DNA of 46,417 bases, taken from assembly GCA_007128315.1 (NCBI GenBank), contig SKXQ01000079.1, positions 1 through 46,417 on the forward strand. The letters are read 5' to 3'. Numbering within the stretch: the first letter of the stretch is position 1; each line of letters opens with the position of its first letter. The translations under genes were made by a program, and so were the position numbers. The stretch is from Spirochaetaceae bacterium (GTDB taxonomy: Bacteria > Spirochaetota > Spirochaetia > DSM-27196 > SKKC01). Shown piece by piece: positions 31,704-38,897 of the stretch. The notes beneath the pieces are model-generated. The model searched no databases. It had not been told where the DNA came from and saw only the letters and a list, made by a program, of their open reading frames with translations.

Positions 31704-32890
31704 GCCGACTCAACCGCGCAGCTCGCCACAAGCGCCTGTGAGGGCTGTCGTTCACTGGATGAAGCGAGGATGATTCGCGCGTTGCTGCCACCGACGAAGG
31801 CGCTTTCTCCCTGGGACAGCCGTAGTGAATCAACCCCGACGAGGATGTTCCCCCGGGTGCAGAGCACAATTGCGGGGCAGCCGCCGGTCGACAGTTCGGT
31901 CTGTTGCGCGTGCAGGTCAAGCTGCAGAAGCCTGAAATCGGGGACCGGACAGGGGTACTCGAGAACGCCAGCCTCGTTGTCCACGGGTGCGACTCGCGCA
32001 GGCGCCGCTGAACCGAAGTCAACGATCTCAAGCAGTTCCGCTACGTTCATGAACTTGGGTGTCAGTCCGGCACGGAGCACGTTATCGCAGTTTGCCATGA
32101 CCTCAAAGCCGAAGCCACGCAGATACGCGTGTACGAGCCCTGCGCCCTGATACAAGGCTTCCCCCGCTTCGAGGCGCACTATATTCAGGAACAGAGGCGC
32201 GAGGATGCCCGGATCGAGTCCGTACTGCCGCTGCAGCTCGCGTACCCAGGCAAACCTGACCGCGTCGGTCACGATCCCCTGTTTACGGTACAGATCTTCA
32301 GGATCCTCCTCGGGCAGATCGAGACGGGATACTGCCGACGCAAGATCCGTTGCGGTCATGGCGAGTACTTCGCGGAGTATACCGCGGGTGTCAGTCGCCC
32401 GGATCTGCGTCTGCGCGAGTGCGACCGCGCTCTCAGCGGGATCACGAAACCCGCTCATGGCCCAGAACGGCCCGGCTGCGAGCATGAGCTCGGGCTTGTG
32501 GTTTCTGTCCTTGTACGTGCGTTCGGGAGCGTCGAGGGCAATTCCCTGTGCGTTCTCCCGCTCGTATCCGCGTCTCGCCTGCTCGCGGCTCGGGTGAACC
32601 TGTATGCTCAGGGCCTTACCGGCCGCAAGCAGCTTGAACAGAAACGGAAGCTCGGTCGCGCCTGTCGCCGCTGCACGACCGAGCGCTTCATCCGGGCGCG
32701 AGGCGATCAGGTCGACGAGGCTCGCCCCGGCGTCGGCCCCATCTGCCGCGATACTCGACCCGGCGGGGTGAGCGCCCATCCAGAGTTCGGCGACAGGTGA
32801 TCCGTCAGGTCGTTGACCGAGGAACCGCGGGATGGAATCAACGTCCCCCCAGTCGTAGGTTTTCAGCTGGTTCGTGAGTTTCAGTATCAT
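31700..32890 (-). CDS. manA: Mannose-6-phosphate isomerase (class I)
   Basis: 396 residues. A zinc enzyme interconverting fructose-6-phosphate and mannose-6-phosphate. Conserved parts are the start LTNQLKTYDWGDVDSIPRFL, AELWMGAHPAGSS, the zinc-binding SIQVHPSREQA and the second zinc site and active centre in DRNHKPELMLA and YQGAGLVHAYLRGFGFEVMA with LTPKFMNVAELL. The ATG at 32890 matches the family N-terminus; 35 upstream in-frame residues overlap the lipoprotein gene. It lies 29 bases after that gene. Confidence 0.94.
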   Translation of the reverse strand: MILKLTNQLKTYDWGDVDSIPRFLGQRPDGSPVAELWMGAHPAGSSIAADGADAGASLVDLIASRPDEALGRAAATGATELPFLFKLLAAGKALSIQVHPSREQARRGYERENAQGIALDAPERTYKDRNHKPELMLAAGPFWAMSGFRDPAESAVALAQTQIRATDTRGILREVLAMTATDLASAVSRLDLPEEDPEDLYRKQGIVTDAVRFAWVRELQRQYGLDPGILAPLFLNIVRLEAGEALYQGAGLVHAYLRGFGFEVMANCDNVLRAGLTPKFMNVAELLEIVDFGSAAPARVAPVDNEAGVLEYPCPVPDFRLLQLDLHAQQTELSTGGCPAIVLCTRGNILVGVDSLRLSQGESAFVGGSNARIILASSSERQPSQALVASCAVESA

Positions 32891-32919
32891 AGGGAATATG
32901 GAGAAATCCGTACTCGCTG

Positions 32920-33579
32920 CTATCGGGCAGCCGTCTCGACGACGAGCCAGAAGTCCTCTTTGGCTCCCATCATTTCCACGAAGGGTAGATACCACTCTAC
33001 CCGGCGGCCTTCCCAGGTCGGCTGGAGATGCTCCGGAGCCCCTTCCACACGGGCCGTGCGAACGCGCGCAGGCATTTCCAGCGCAAAGGAGAATCCGTTG
33101 TCGGCGAAGAGAAAGCCCATGAATTCGAGCATTTCGTCCATCTCGGGATCGGGTTCTTCGGCGCTGTCTGCCTCGATGCGTCTTCGCAGCAGGAAGCTGC
33201 CGTCGCCGCGTCGCTCGAAGGAAAACGAATCGTCGTCCCCGGCCAGGTTCGGAGCTTCCGCAACGTTGTCGTAGCGAACCCGTATCTCCTGCACCTGGTA
33301 CAGTTCTTCTTCACCATACATGTTCCGGTTCGGTCTGACGAAGCTGTCCCGGGACAGAACCGTGATGCCCTCCCCGACAAAATCGTCGAAGAAGTCCGAA
33401 GTGATTGACCCGTCCATGCCCCCCATTGCGCCGTCCATTTCCGAGAACTCGAGCGACACTGCCATTGCAACCCGGTGTTCGGCGCTGCCGTCGGCCCGAA
33501 TAACAAGCTCTTCCTCGTAGTCTATGCAAGCCGCGAACACCATGATCACGAGCCCGAAAACCGCCAGCAGCTTCTTCAT
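32920..33579 (-). CDS. Putative lipoprotein of the envelope cluster
   Basis: 219 residues. The signal peptide ends in a lipobox with lipidated Cys18 (VIMVFAAC). The mature part is acidic and beta-rich and begins IDYEEELVIRADGSAEH, a pattern seen in lipoproteins of uncharacterised families. I do not recognise a known domain. The ATG has AAGGAGG 6 bases upstream, a strong start. It follows the beta-barrel gene by 43 bases and probably is its outer-membrane or periplasmic partner; this is inferred from position only. Confidence 0.83.
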   Translation of the reverse strand: MKKLLAVFGLVIMVFAACIDYEEELVIRADGSAEHRVAMAVSLEFSEMDGAMGGMDGSITSDFFDDFVGEGITVLSRDSFVRPNRNMYGEEELYQVQEIRVRYDNVAEAPNLAGDDDSFSFERRGDGSFLLRRRIEADSAEEPDPEMDEMLEFMGFLFADNGFSFALEMPARVRTARVEGAPEHLQPTWEGRRVEWYLPFVEMMGAKEDFWLVVETAAR

Positions 33580-33622
33580 TGCCTGCCTCCTTGTAGCCTC
33601 AACATTGTACGGAGCGACCGGT

Positions 33623-35272
33623 CTAAAAGCTACCCCCGCCGAGACTCAGAGAGAGATTCACGCTTATGATCGGCCGGGTGTCCGGGAAGACAGGGTTCGT
33701 GGAGAGCAGACCGTCGCTGGGGATCCGCGTTGCGGGATTCGCAAATTCGCTGCCAGGACGTCCGAAGTTCAGCGCCGTTGTCGCCGAAAGGTTCATGCGG
33801 TCGGTAAAGCGATAGCTGAAACCAGGTGAGACGAATCCCGACCAGTCAGTCATGTTGATAATGCCGAACACGGTTACACCGAAGCGCGAGCCGGCGATAT
33901 CGGTGAGCCCAGTCGTCAACGCGGCGTAGTGCCGGCCGGCGGTAAGCGGTGCAATGTCGCTGAAGGCAAGGGTCGGATCGTCGGGTGACACGAGGCTTAT
34001 AAGGTCGTCGGGTTCAGGCACGGTGCCGGCGAGTGCGGCCGCCGCTGCCTGCTGGAACAGAACCGCCGTCGCAATCTGCAATACGGTCTCGTCGCGCCCG
34101 GGGAGCGTGTTCGTCGCGTAGCCCTCACCGTTATACAGGTACTGCCCGGCGAAGAGCAGATTGCCGAGTCCTTCGATGTCGTCCAGGCGCCGGAATCCGA
34201 TGGTCGCGCCAGGAAAAAGACCGTCGTCCCTCCTGACGGTGCGAAACGGGGGATCGTCGTCGCCCCCCCGTGCCTCGAGATAGGTTCGTTCGGACCCCCA
34301 CGCGAGCACCCCTTCAGCAAACACGTCGAACGCGCCGACCCCTCGTCGAAGCGTCAGGATGCCTCGTGGTGGTCTCCTGCGCTGGTACCAGCCCGCAACG
34401 CCGAGCTCGGTTTCGCCGATCTCGAATAGCAGCTGTGGCGCGATCGCGAGGTCGCGTGGCTCGGCATTATCGGGAACGACCAGATACAGGTTTGCCGTGT
34501 TCGAGCCGAAGGGTATGCGTGTTCTGAGGCTGACCGGGCCTTCAATGTCGCCGTCGGGGTTCTGAGGGTCAATCGCGGTCAGATTCAGCACGTCCGCCGG
34601 GCTGAAGAGAAACCCCACGCCCCAGCTGATGGTGTGCTTGCCGAAGCGGAAGAACACCCGCTCATCCCAGTTAAAGTCAGCAAACAGCTCGAACACGGAA
34701 AGCTCAATCGTCGGGCTCCCGCCCGCGGGGGCATCGTCGTCGGTGTCCGGGGCGTCGGGAAGTCCCCCCGGGAACAGGGGGTCTCCATCGCCATTCACGA
34801 GAAGCTCTCCGAGCGCCGCAAGGTCGTTTTCGCCCAGGGCAATGCCGTCAAGACCCGCGGGGGCTGTGGTTCCATCGGCGCTCGCGCGTATCTGAAACGA
34901 TCCGAGCACCCGGTAGTCGCGGGACGGTCTCGCGTCGAAACGCAGATCGGCACCTACACCCGGAGTCAAGCTTGCGGCATCCGGTTCGCCCACGCCTTCG
35001 CCCCAGGGATCGAGCCAGGTCCACGCCGCTCCCAGCGATCCGAGAAAGCGGCCGCTCCACACGACGGCGTCGGAGACCAGCGGATCATCAGCCGGATCAG
35101 CAAAGGGGTCGAAGTCCTCGTCGACGTCGTCGAACATGTCGTCGTCCTCGAACAGCGACGCGAAGGGATCGTCCTCGTCGAAATCCTGTGCCCAGGCTCC
35201 CGTCAGGAGCACACAAGAGAGCAGGAGCCCGATGAACAGCAGTTTAGCGGCTGACGCGTTCAAGGTAATCAC
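33623..35272 (-). CDS. Outer-membrane beta-barrel protein with Asp/Phe-rich segment
   Basis: 549 residues from a GTG start (GGAG 9 bases upstream, overlapping the LolA-like gene by 29 bases). The signal peptide ends near residue 28 (TGAWAQ). Residues 29-62 form an Asp/Phe-rich acidic stretch. The rest alternates in beta strands with aromatic girdles (FFRFGKHTISWGVGFLF, GYRF-like SPGFSYRFTDRMNLS) and ends in LSLSLGGGSF, a C-terminal aromatic residue as in BAM substrates. I read it as a transmembrane barrel of about 16 or more strands. Its substrate is unknown. It is probably the outer-membrane part of the permease-LolA-like system next to it. Confidence 0.8.
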   Translation of the reverse strand: MITLNASAAKLLFIGLLLSCVLLTGAWAQDFDEDDPFASLFEDDDMFDDVDEDFDPFADPADDPLVSDAVVWSGRFLGSLGAAWTWLDPWGEGVGEPDAASLTPGVGADLRFDARPSRDYRVLGSFQIRASADGTTAPAGLDGIALGENDLAALGELLVNGDGDPLFPGGLPDAPDTDDDAPAGGSPTIELSVFELFADFNWDERVFFRFGKHTISWGVGFLFSPADVLNLTAIDPQNPDGDIEGPVSLRTRIPFGSNTANLYLVVPDNAEPRDLAIAPQLLFEIGETELGVAGWYQRRRPPRGILTLRRGVGAFDVFAEGVLAWGSERTYLEARGGDDDPPFRTVRRDDGLFPGATIGFRRLDDIEGLGNLLFAGQYLYNGEGYATNTLPGRDETVLQIATAVLFQQAAAAALAGTVPEPDDLISLVSPDDPTLAFSDIAPLTAGRHYAALTTGLTDIAGSRFGVTVFGIINMTDWSGFVSPGFSYRFTDRMNLSATTALNFGRPGSEFANPATRIPSDGLLSTNPVFPDTRPIISVNLSLSLGGGSF

Positions 35273-36008
35273 GGGTAAAAACTCCGTCGGGAATGGGCGC
35301 TACACTCGGGTCACGAAGCGTGATCTGTGTGCGCTCGCCATCGTTTATGCCATCGACAATAAGGATCTGCGTCGGCACTGCCTGCCCTCCGACATTCGCG
35401 TATCGGGGAAACAGCAGAGTGCGCAGGAGCCTGCCCGAGACGCTGTAGTTCTCTTCGCGCAGCACAACCGGCCGGTCGGTTCTGACCCAGAGTCTGATAC
35501 GGTCATAGTCCACGCCTGTACCAGTCGCTTCAAGATCGAGAATATAGGTGTCAAAACTGCCAAGCCGCCCGAGCTCCCAGTCGGTCACACGATAGTCCTG
35601 CGAAAGATTACCCCGGACAAGGTCCCGGTTCTGTGCGTCGGTACCCTGTATCGAGTCCCGCAGAGTCGTGCGCTCGAAGCGGCGGCTTTCCGGGTCGTAG
35701 AAGTACACCGTGTCTCCGGTCTGCAGGTACCCCTGCCCGCGCTGAATCTGCGGCTGCAGAATGATGAGGACAAACTGGTCGCTTCGATCACGCCTGAACA
35801 GACGCGCCTGTGTCACGGAATCATCCTGACCCGGTACCTGAGACACAATCGTGTATACGCCGGAGAAATCACGGTCTCCGAACTGGCCGAGCTGGTCAAC
35901 CTCTCGAAGCATGGTGTCAAAGTCAGGAGTGTCGGCGCCGAGTACCGGGACCAGAAACAGCAGCCCGAGCACAACTGACGCCCTGCGGGCGGTGCGGTGA
36001 AAAAACAT
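35244..36008 (-). CDS. LolA-like outer-membrane lipoprotein-sorting protein
   Basis: 254 residues. The signal peptide (about 1-25) is followed by a LolA/LppX-type fold with a half-open beta-barrel. The segment DFSGVYTIV...ARLFRRDRSDQFVLIILQP (split here), the repeated GQGYLQTGDTVYFYDPESRRF and the PTQILIVDGINDGERTQI region resemble the outer-membrane lipoprotein-sorting family that accompanies permeases of this kind. The ATG at 36008 is fixed by AAGGAGG 5 bases upstream; a start 102 bases upstream would overlap the permease. It is likely a periplasmic carrier of lipid or lipoprotein, by family analogy. Confidence 0.83.
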   Translation of the reverse strand: MFFHRTARRASVVLGLLFLVPVLGADTPDFDTMLREVDQLGQFGDRDFSGVYTIVSQVPGQDDSVTQARLFRRDRSDQFVLIILQPQIQRGQGYLQTGDTVYFYDPESRRFERTTLRDSIQGTDAQNRDLVRGNLSQDYRVTDWELGRLGSFDTYILDLEATGTGVDYDRIRLWVRTDRPVVLREENYSVSGRLLRTLLFPRYANVGGQAVPTQILIVDGINDGERTQITLRDPSVAPIPDGVFTRDYLERVSR

Positions 36009-36018
36009 GAAGTCCTCC

Positions 36019-37332
36019 TTAGTTGGTACTTCGCAGCGCTTCGACCGGCGGCAGCTCTGATGCACGCCGCGCAGGAAACCACGCGGCGGACACGGTGAAC
36101 AGAACCACAAGAGTCATATGCAGCAGGCTCTGCCCGGGCCGGACCCTGAAGGTAAAATACCCGTCTTTCAGAAGCACGAATATCGGCGTATCAAGGCCAA
36201 TGTAGAATTGCGACAGGACAGCCATGAGCGCGGCCGCGGCAAGGAGCCCGGCTAGGACTCCGAGTACCGCAAGCATGAGGGCTTCAGCAAGGAACAGCGC
36301 GAGCACCTGTGCCTTCTGCATGCCGAGGGCGCGCATCGTTCCGATTTCGCGGATGCGTTCGAACATGACCATACGAAAGGTATTGGTGATCCCTATCATG
36401 GTTATACCGAGCAGGACCACCAGCACCACAACACTGACCTGATTCAGAACAACGACGATCTGCTGCGCATCGGAGACGATTTCGTTGAGCGTGTACAGCC
36501 GGTACCGCACGCCTTCCCATTCTTCGGTTCGTGCCTGATCGAAGAGTGCTGAGATAGGGTTGGTGTCGGCGTCCTCAGGACTTCGCTCGAACACATCGAG
36601 CGTCGCCGCCATCTCCTCGAAAATGCGATCGGCTGACTCGTCAATCTCGGTCAGGGTCGACAGGAGCAATCCGAGCTGGCGGTACTCCTGCGCGTCGATC
36701 TGCAGGAGCTCGTTAATGTAGCTGCGATCCGCGTAGGCAGTGAGGCCCGCTACAAAGCCGGGATCAAAGGATATCCCCGAAATGCGGAACTCCCCGACGT
36801 TCTGCTGGCCGTTAATCGTTCGCAGACGTACGAGTACGGGGTCTCCGACTTCGAGCCGGAGCAGGTTGGCGGTTGGTCGACCGACAATGAGACCGTTTCC
36901 GTTGCGAACGCCGTCGAAGCTTCCTTCTTCGAGGACGATGCGCTCGGTAAGCGCTGACTCGACGCTCCAGTCCGCCCCGACGATCTGCTGCGATGCGGTA
37001 CGGCCGCCGAAAACCAGCGTTCCCCGAACATCACTGCGTCGGGTCAGGAAGCGTGCGTTCACGCCTGAACGTTCTATCGCCGCGAGAAGTGCTTCATCAT
37101 CCCTGATGATCTGAATCTCTCCGCGGTCTTCGTCCCGCTCTACACCTTCTATGAAAATGTGACCGGCGAGGAGCTGCCCGAAGTTCTCGGTCACGTTCTC
37201 CAGAAAGCTGCCGGCGAAGCCGTTGATAACCGTGACGACCATCACACCAAAGGCAATGGCACCCGAAAGCAGAACGGTCCTGCGTTTCTGTCGCGAGAGA
37301 TTTCGCAATGCCGTCCGTAACAGGGTACCCAT
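36019..37332 (-). CDS. FtsX/MacB-type ABC permease (second)
   Basis: 437 residues. The topology is that of MacB, LolC and LolE: one N-terminal membrane segment (about 20-42, LLSGAIAFGVMVVTVINGF), a large periplasmic domain (about 45-310) and three C-terminal segments with the FtsX signature RIREIGTMRALGMQKAQVLALF. The last stretch PARRASELPPVEALRSTN is a typical permease end. The ATG at 37332 overlaps the TGA of the upstream permease (TGATG) and has AAGG 7 bases upstream. It should form a heterodimer with the upstream permease. Confidence 0.92.
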   Translation of the reverse strand: MGTLLRTALRNLSRQKRRTVLLSGAIAFGVMVVTVINGFAGSFLENVTENFGQLLAGHIFIEGVERDEDRGEIQIIRDDEALLAAIERSGVNARFLTRRSDVRGTLVFGGRTASQQIVGADWSVESALTERIVLEEGSFDGVRNGNGLIVGRPTANLLRLEVGDPVLVRLRTINGQQNVGEFRISGISFDPGFVAGLTAYADRSYINELLQIDAQEYRQLGLLLSTLTEIDESADRIFEEMAATLDVFERSPEDADTNPISALFDQARTEEWEGVRYRLYTLNEIVSDAQQIVVVLNQVSVVVLVVLLGITMIGITNTFRMVMFERIREIGTMRALGMQKAQVLALFLAEALMLAVLGVLAGLLAAAALMAVLSQFYIGLDTPIFVLLKDGYFTFRVRPGQSLLHMTLVVLFTVSAAWFPARRASELPPVEALRSTN

Positions 37333-38876
37333 CAGTCTACCTTCATTGCCCTGACCGGCTGTACGCGAAGCGCCACCATTACAGGGTATATATGTGCCAG
37401 AATGGCAACCGATGCCACAATACCGACAGACCCGAGAAGTGAAACCCACGACACCACCGGACGCAACTCAGGTCCGGCAAACAGCACCTCGAGAAAAGTG
37501 CTCGTAGCGGGTATGCCGATCAGATACAGGACACCTGTAATGAGGCTCCCGAGCCCCATTCCAATAAGCCCGAACACGCCGGTGATGACTAGACTTTCGG
37601 TGAAAAACAGTCGCCACACGAATACCTTGCCCGCTCCCAGGGCGCGCATGGTGCCGATCTCGGCGGTCCGCTCCATGACGGAGATCACCAGTGTGTTCAT
37701 GATCACTATAGCAGCGACAACACCAACAATAATTATGGCAACATTAAAAACGATGCGGACTATGTCAGCGGTGGTCGCGAAGGGTCCGGCCGCCTGTTCC
37801 CAGTCCCAGGCCCGCGCGGCAATGCCTTCATCCTCGAGAAAGGCGTTGATGCGGGAGACAACGGCAGGCACAGCAGCGGTGCGGTCAAGACGGAGGAGCA
37901 GGAAGTTCCACGGCCCGCTGTCCGCGCCTCCCGCGGCTGCCAGCGCCGCGTCGGCGATTTCTGCAGGTTCCGCATCTGCTTCCTGATCGTCGTCGAAAAT
38001 CGCATCCCAATCCTCGCGGAACTCGCCTGGATCATCGTCGAACACAAAGTCGTCGAAGCCGTCGTCAGCGAACAGGAGGTCAAAGTCCTCAGCGTCGAGC
38101 AGTGTCCGCTCCTCATCTCGAAGGACGATCTCGCTTCCTGCTCCGGTGCTCAGACCGGTCAGTGACCGGATCGTTTCCGCATCCACGAAATTGATGAACT
38201 CGCTTCCCACCGCTTCACCGCTCGTCGGTTCGTAGATCCCGACAAGTGGTACGAGCCGGATACGGAACCCGCCAGCACCAAAACTTGAGATCGCTATGCG
38301 GTCTCCGACCCGAACATCGCCCCGTTCGGGTTCGACACCGTCTCTCTCCGCCCGGCGTGCTATAGCCTCGACGAGTGCCTCGGCCCGCTGAACGCTCATG
38401 AGCATGGCGCGCTCTCCGGGTTCGGGTAATCGACCCTCGACGACCCGCGCACTCTGAAACATGTCGAAGTACGTCTCCGCGTCGATTCCGAACAGCAGGC
38501 CGAAGGTGCGTCCTTCTACGTCATCCAGGCCGAACTGGCCGAATGTGGTGAGCTGCGGAGTGACCTGCACGACCGGATCAAGACCCAGCGAGAACTCGCG
38601 GATTGCGGCGACCGACGGCAGTACAGGGGTTTCCTCCACACCACCGGGTGACTGCACGCCGAACAGCGAGATGTCGCCCCGGCTCAGGCCGGTGATCATG
38701 ACGTGTCCGGTGTAGTTGTTTATGAACGCCCGCTCGATACCGAGCCGGGCCGTCTCCATGAAACTGTTTCCAACTATGAGGACGATAACCCCGAGCGAAA
38801 TGATGCTGCCGACTATGATGGTTTTCGCCCTGTGTTGTGCGAGATTTCGTATCGCCAGGCGTGTAATGGAAAACAT
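37332..38876 (-). CDS. FtsX/MacB-type ABC permease (first) with acidic insert
   Basis: 514 residues. The membrane segments are at about 18-38, 383-405, 425-455 and 475-500, with the FtsX motif ERTAEIGTMRALGAGKVFVWRL. The large periplasmic loop (about 40-375) contains an unusual Asp/Phe-rich acidic insert at residues 261-309 (37950-38096). It pairs with the second permease by TGATG overlap. No ATP-binding partner is encoded in this cluster. The ATG lies 21 bases after the SbcC-like gene, without a strong Shine-Dalgarno sequence. Substrate is unknown; lipoprotein or lipid export is inferred from the LolA-like neighbour. Confidence 0.92.
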   Translation of the reverse strand: MFSITRLAIRNLAQHRAKTIIVGSIISLGVIVLIVGNSFMETARLGIERAFINNYTGHVMITGLSRGDISLFGVQSPGGVEETPVLPSVAAIREFSLGLDPVVQVTPQLTTFGQFGLDDVEGRTFGLLFGIDAETYFDMFQSARVVEGRLPEPGERAMLMSVQRAEALVEAIARRAERDGVEPERGDVRVGDRIAISSFGAGGFRIRLVPLVGIYEPTSGEAVGSEFINFVDAETIRSLTGLSTGAGSEIVLRDEERTLLDAEDFDLLFADDGFDDFVFDDDPGEFREDWDAIFDDDQEADAEPAEIADAALAAAGGADSGPWNFLLLRLDRTAAVPAVVSRINAFLEDEGIAARAWDWEQAAGPFATTADIVRIVFNVAIIIVGVVAAIVIMNTLVISVMERTAEIGTMRALGAGKVFVWRLFFTESLVITGVFGLIGMGLGSLITGVLYLIGIPATSTFLEVLFAGPELRPVVSWVSLLGSVGIVASVAILAHIYPVMVALRVQPVRAMKVD

Positions 38877-38897
38877 GACTGAAGAGAATGTACTGAT

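Noticed and set aside
38877-38897. A separate promoter for the permease cluster (TACATT 10 bases before the ATG)
   Set aside because: No acceptable -35 box at 16-18 bases; co-transcription with the SbcC-like gene remains as likely.
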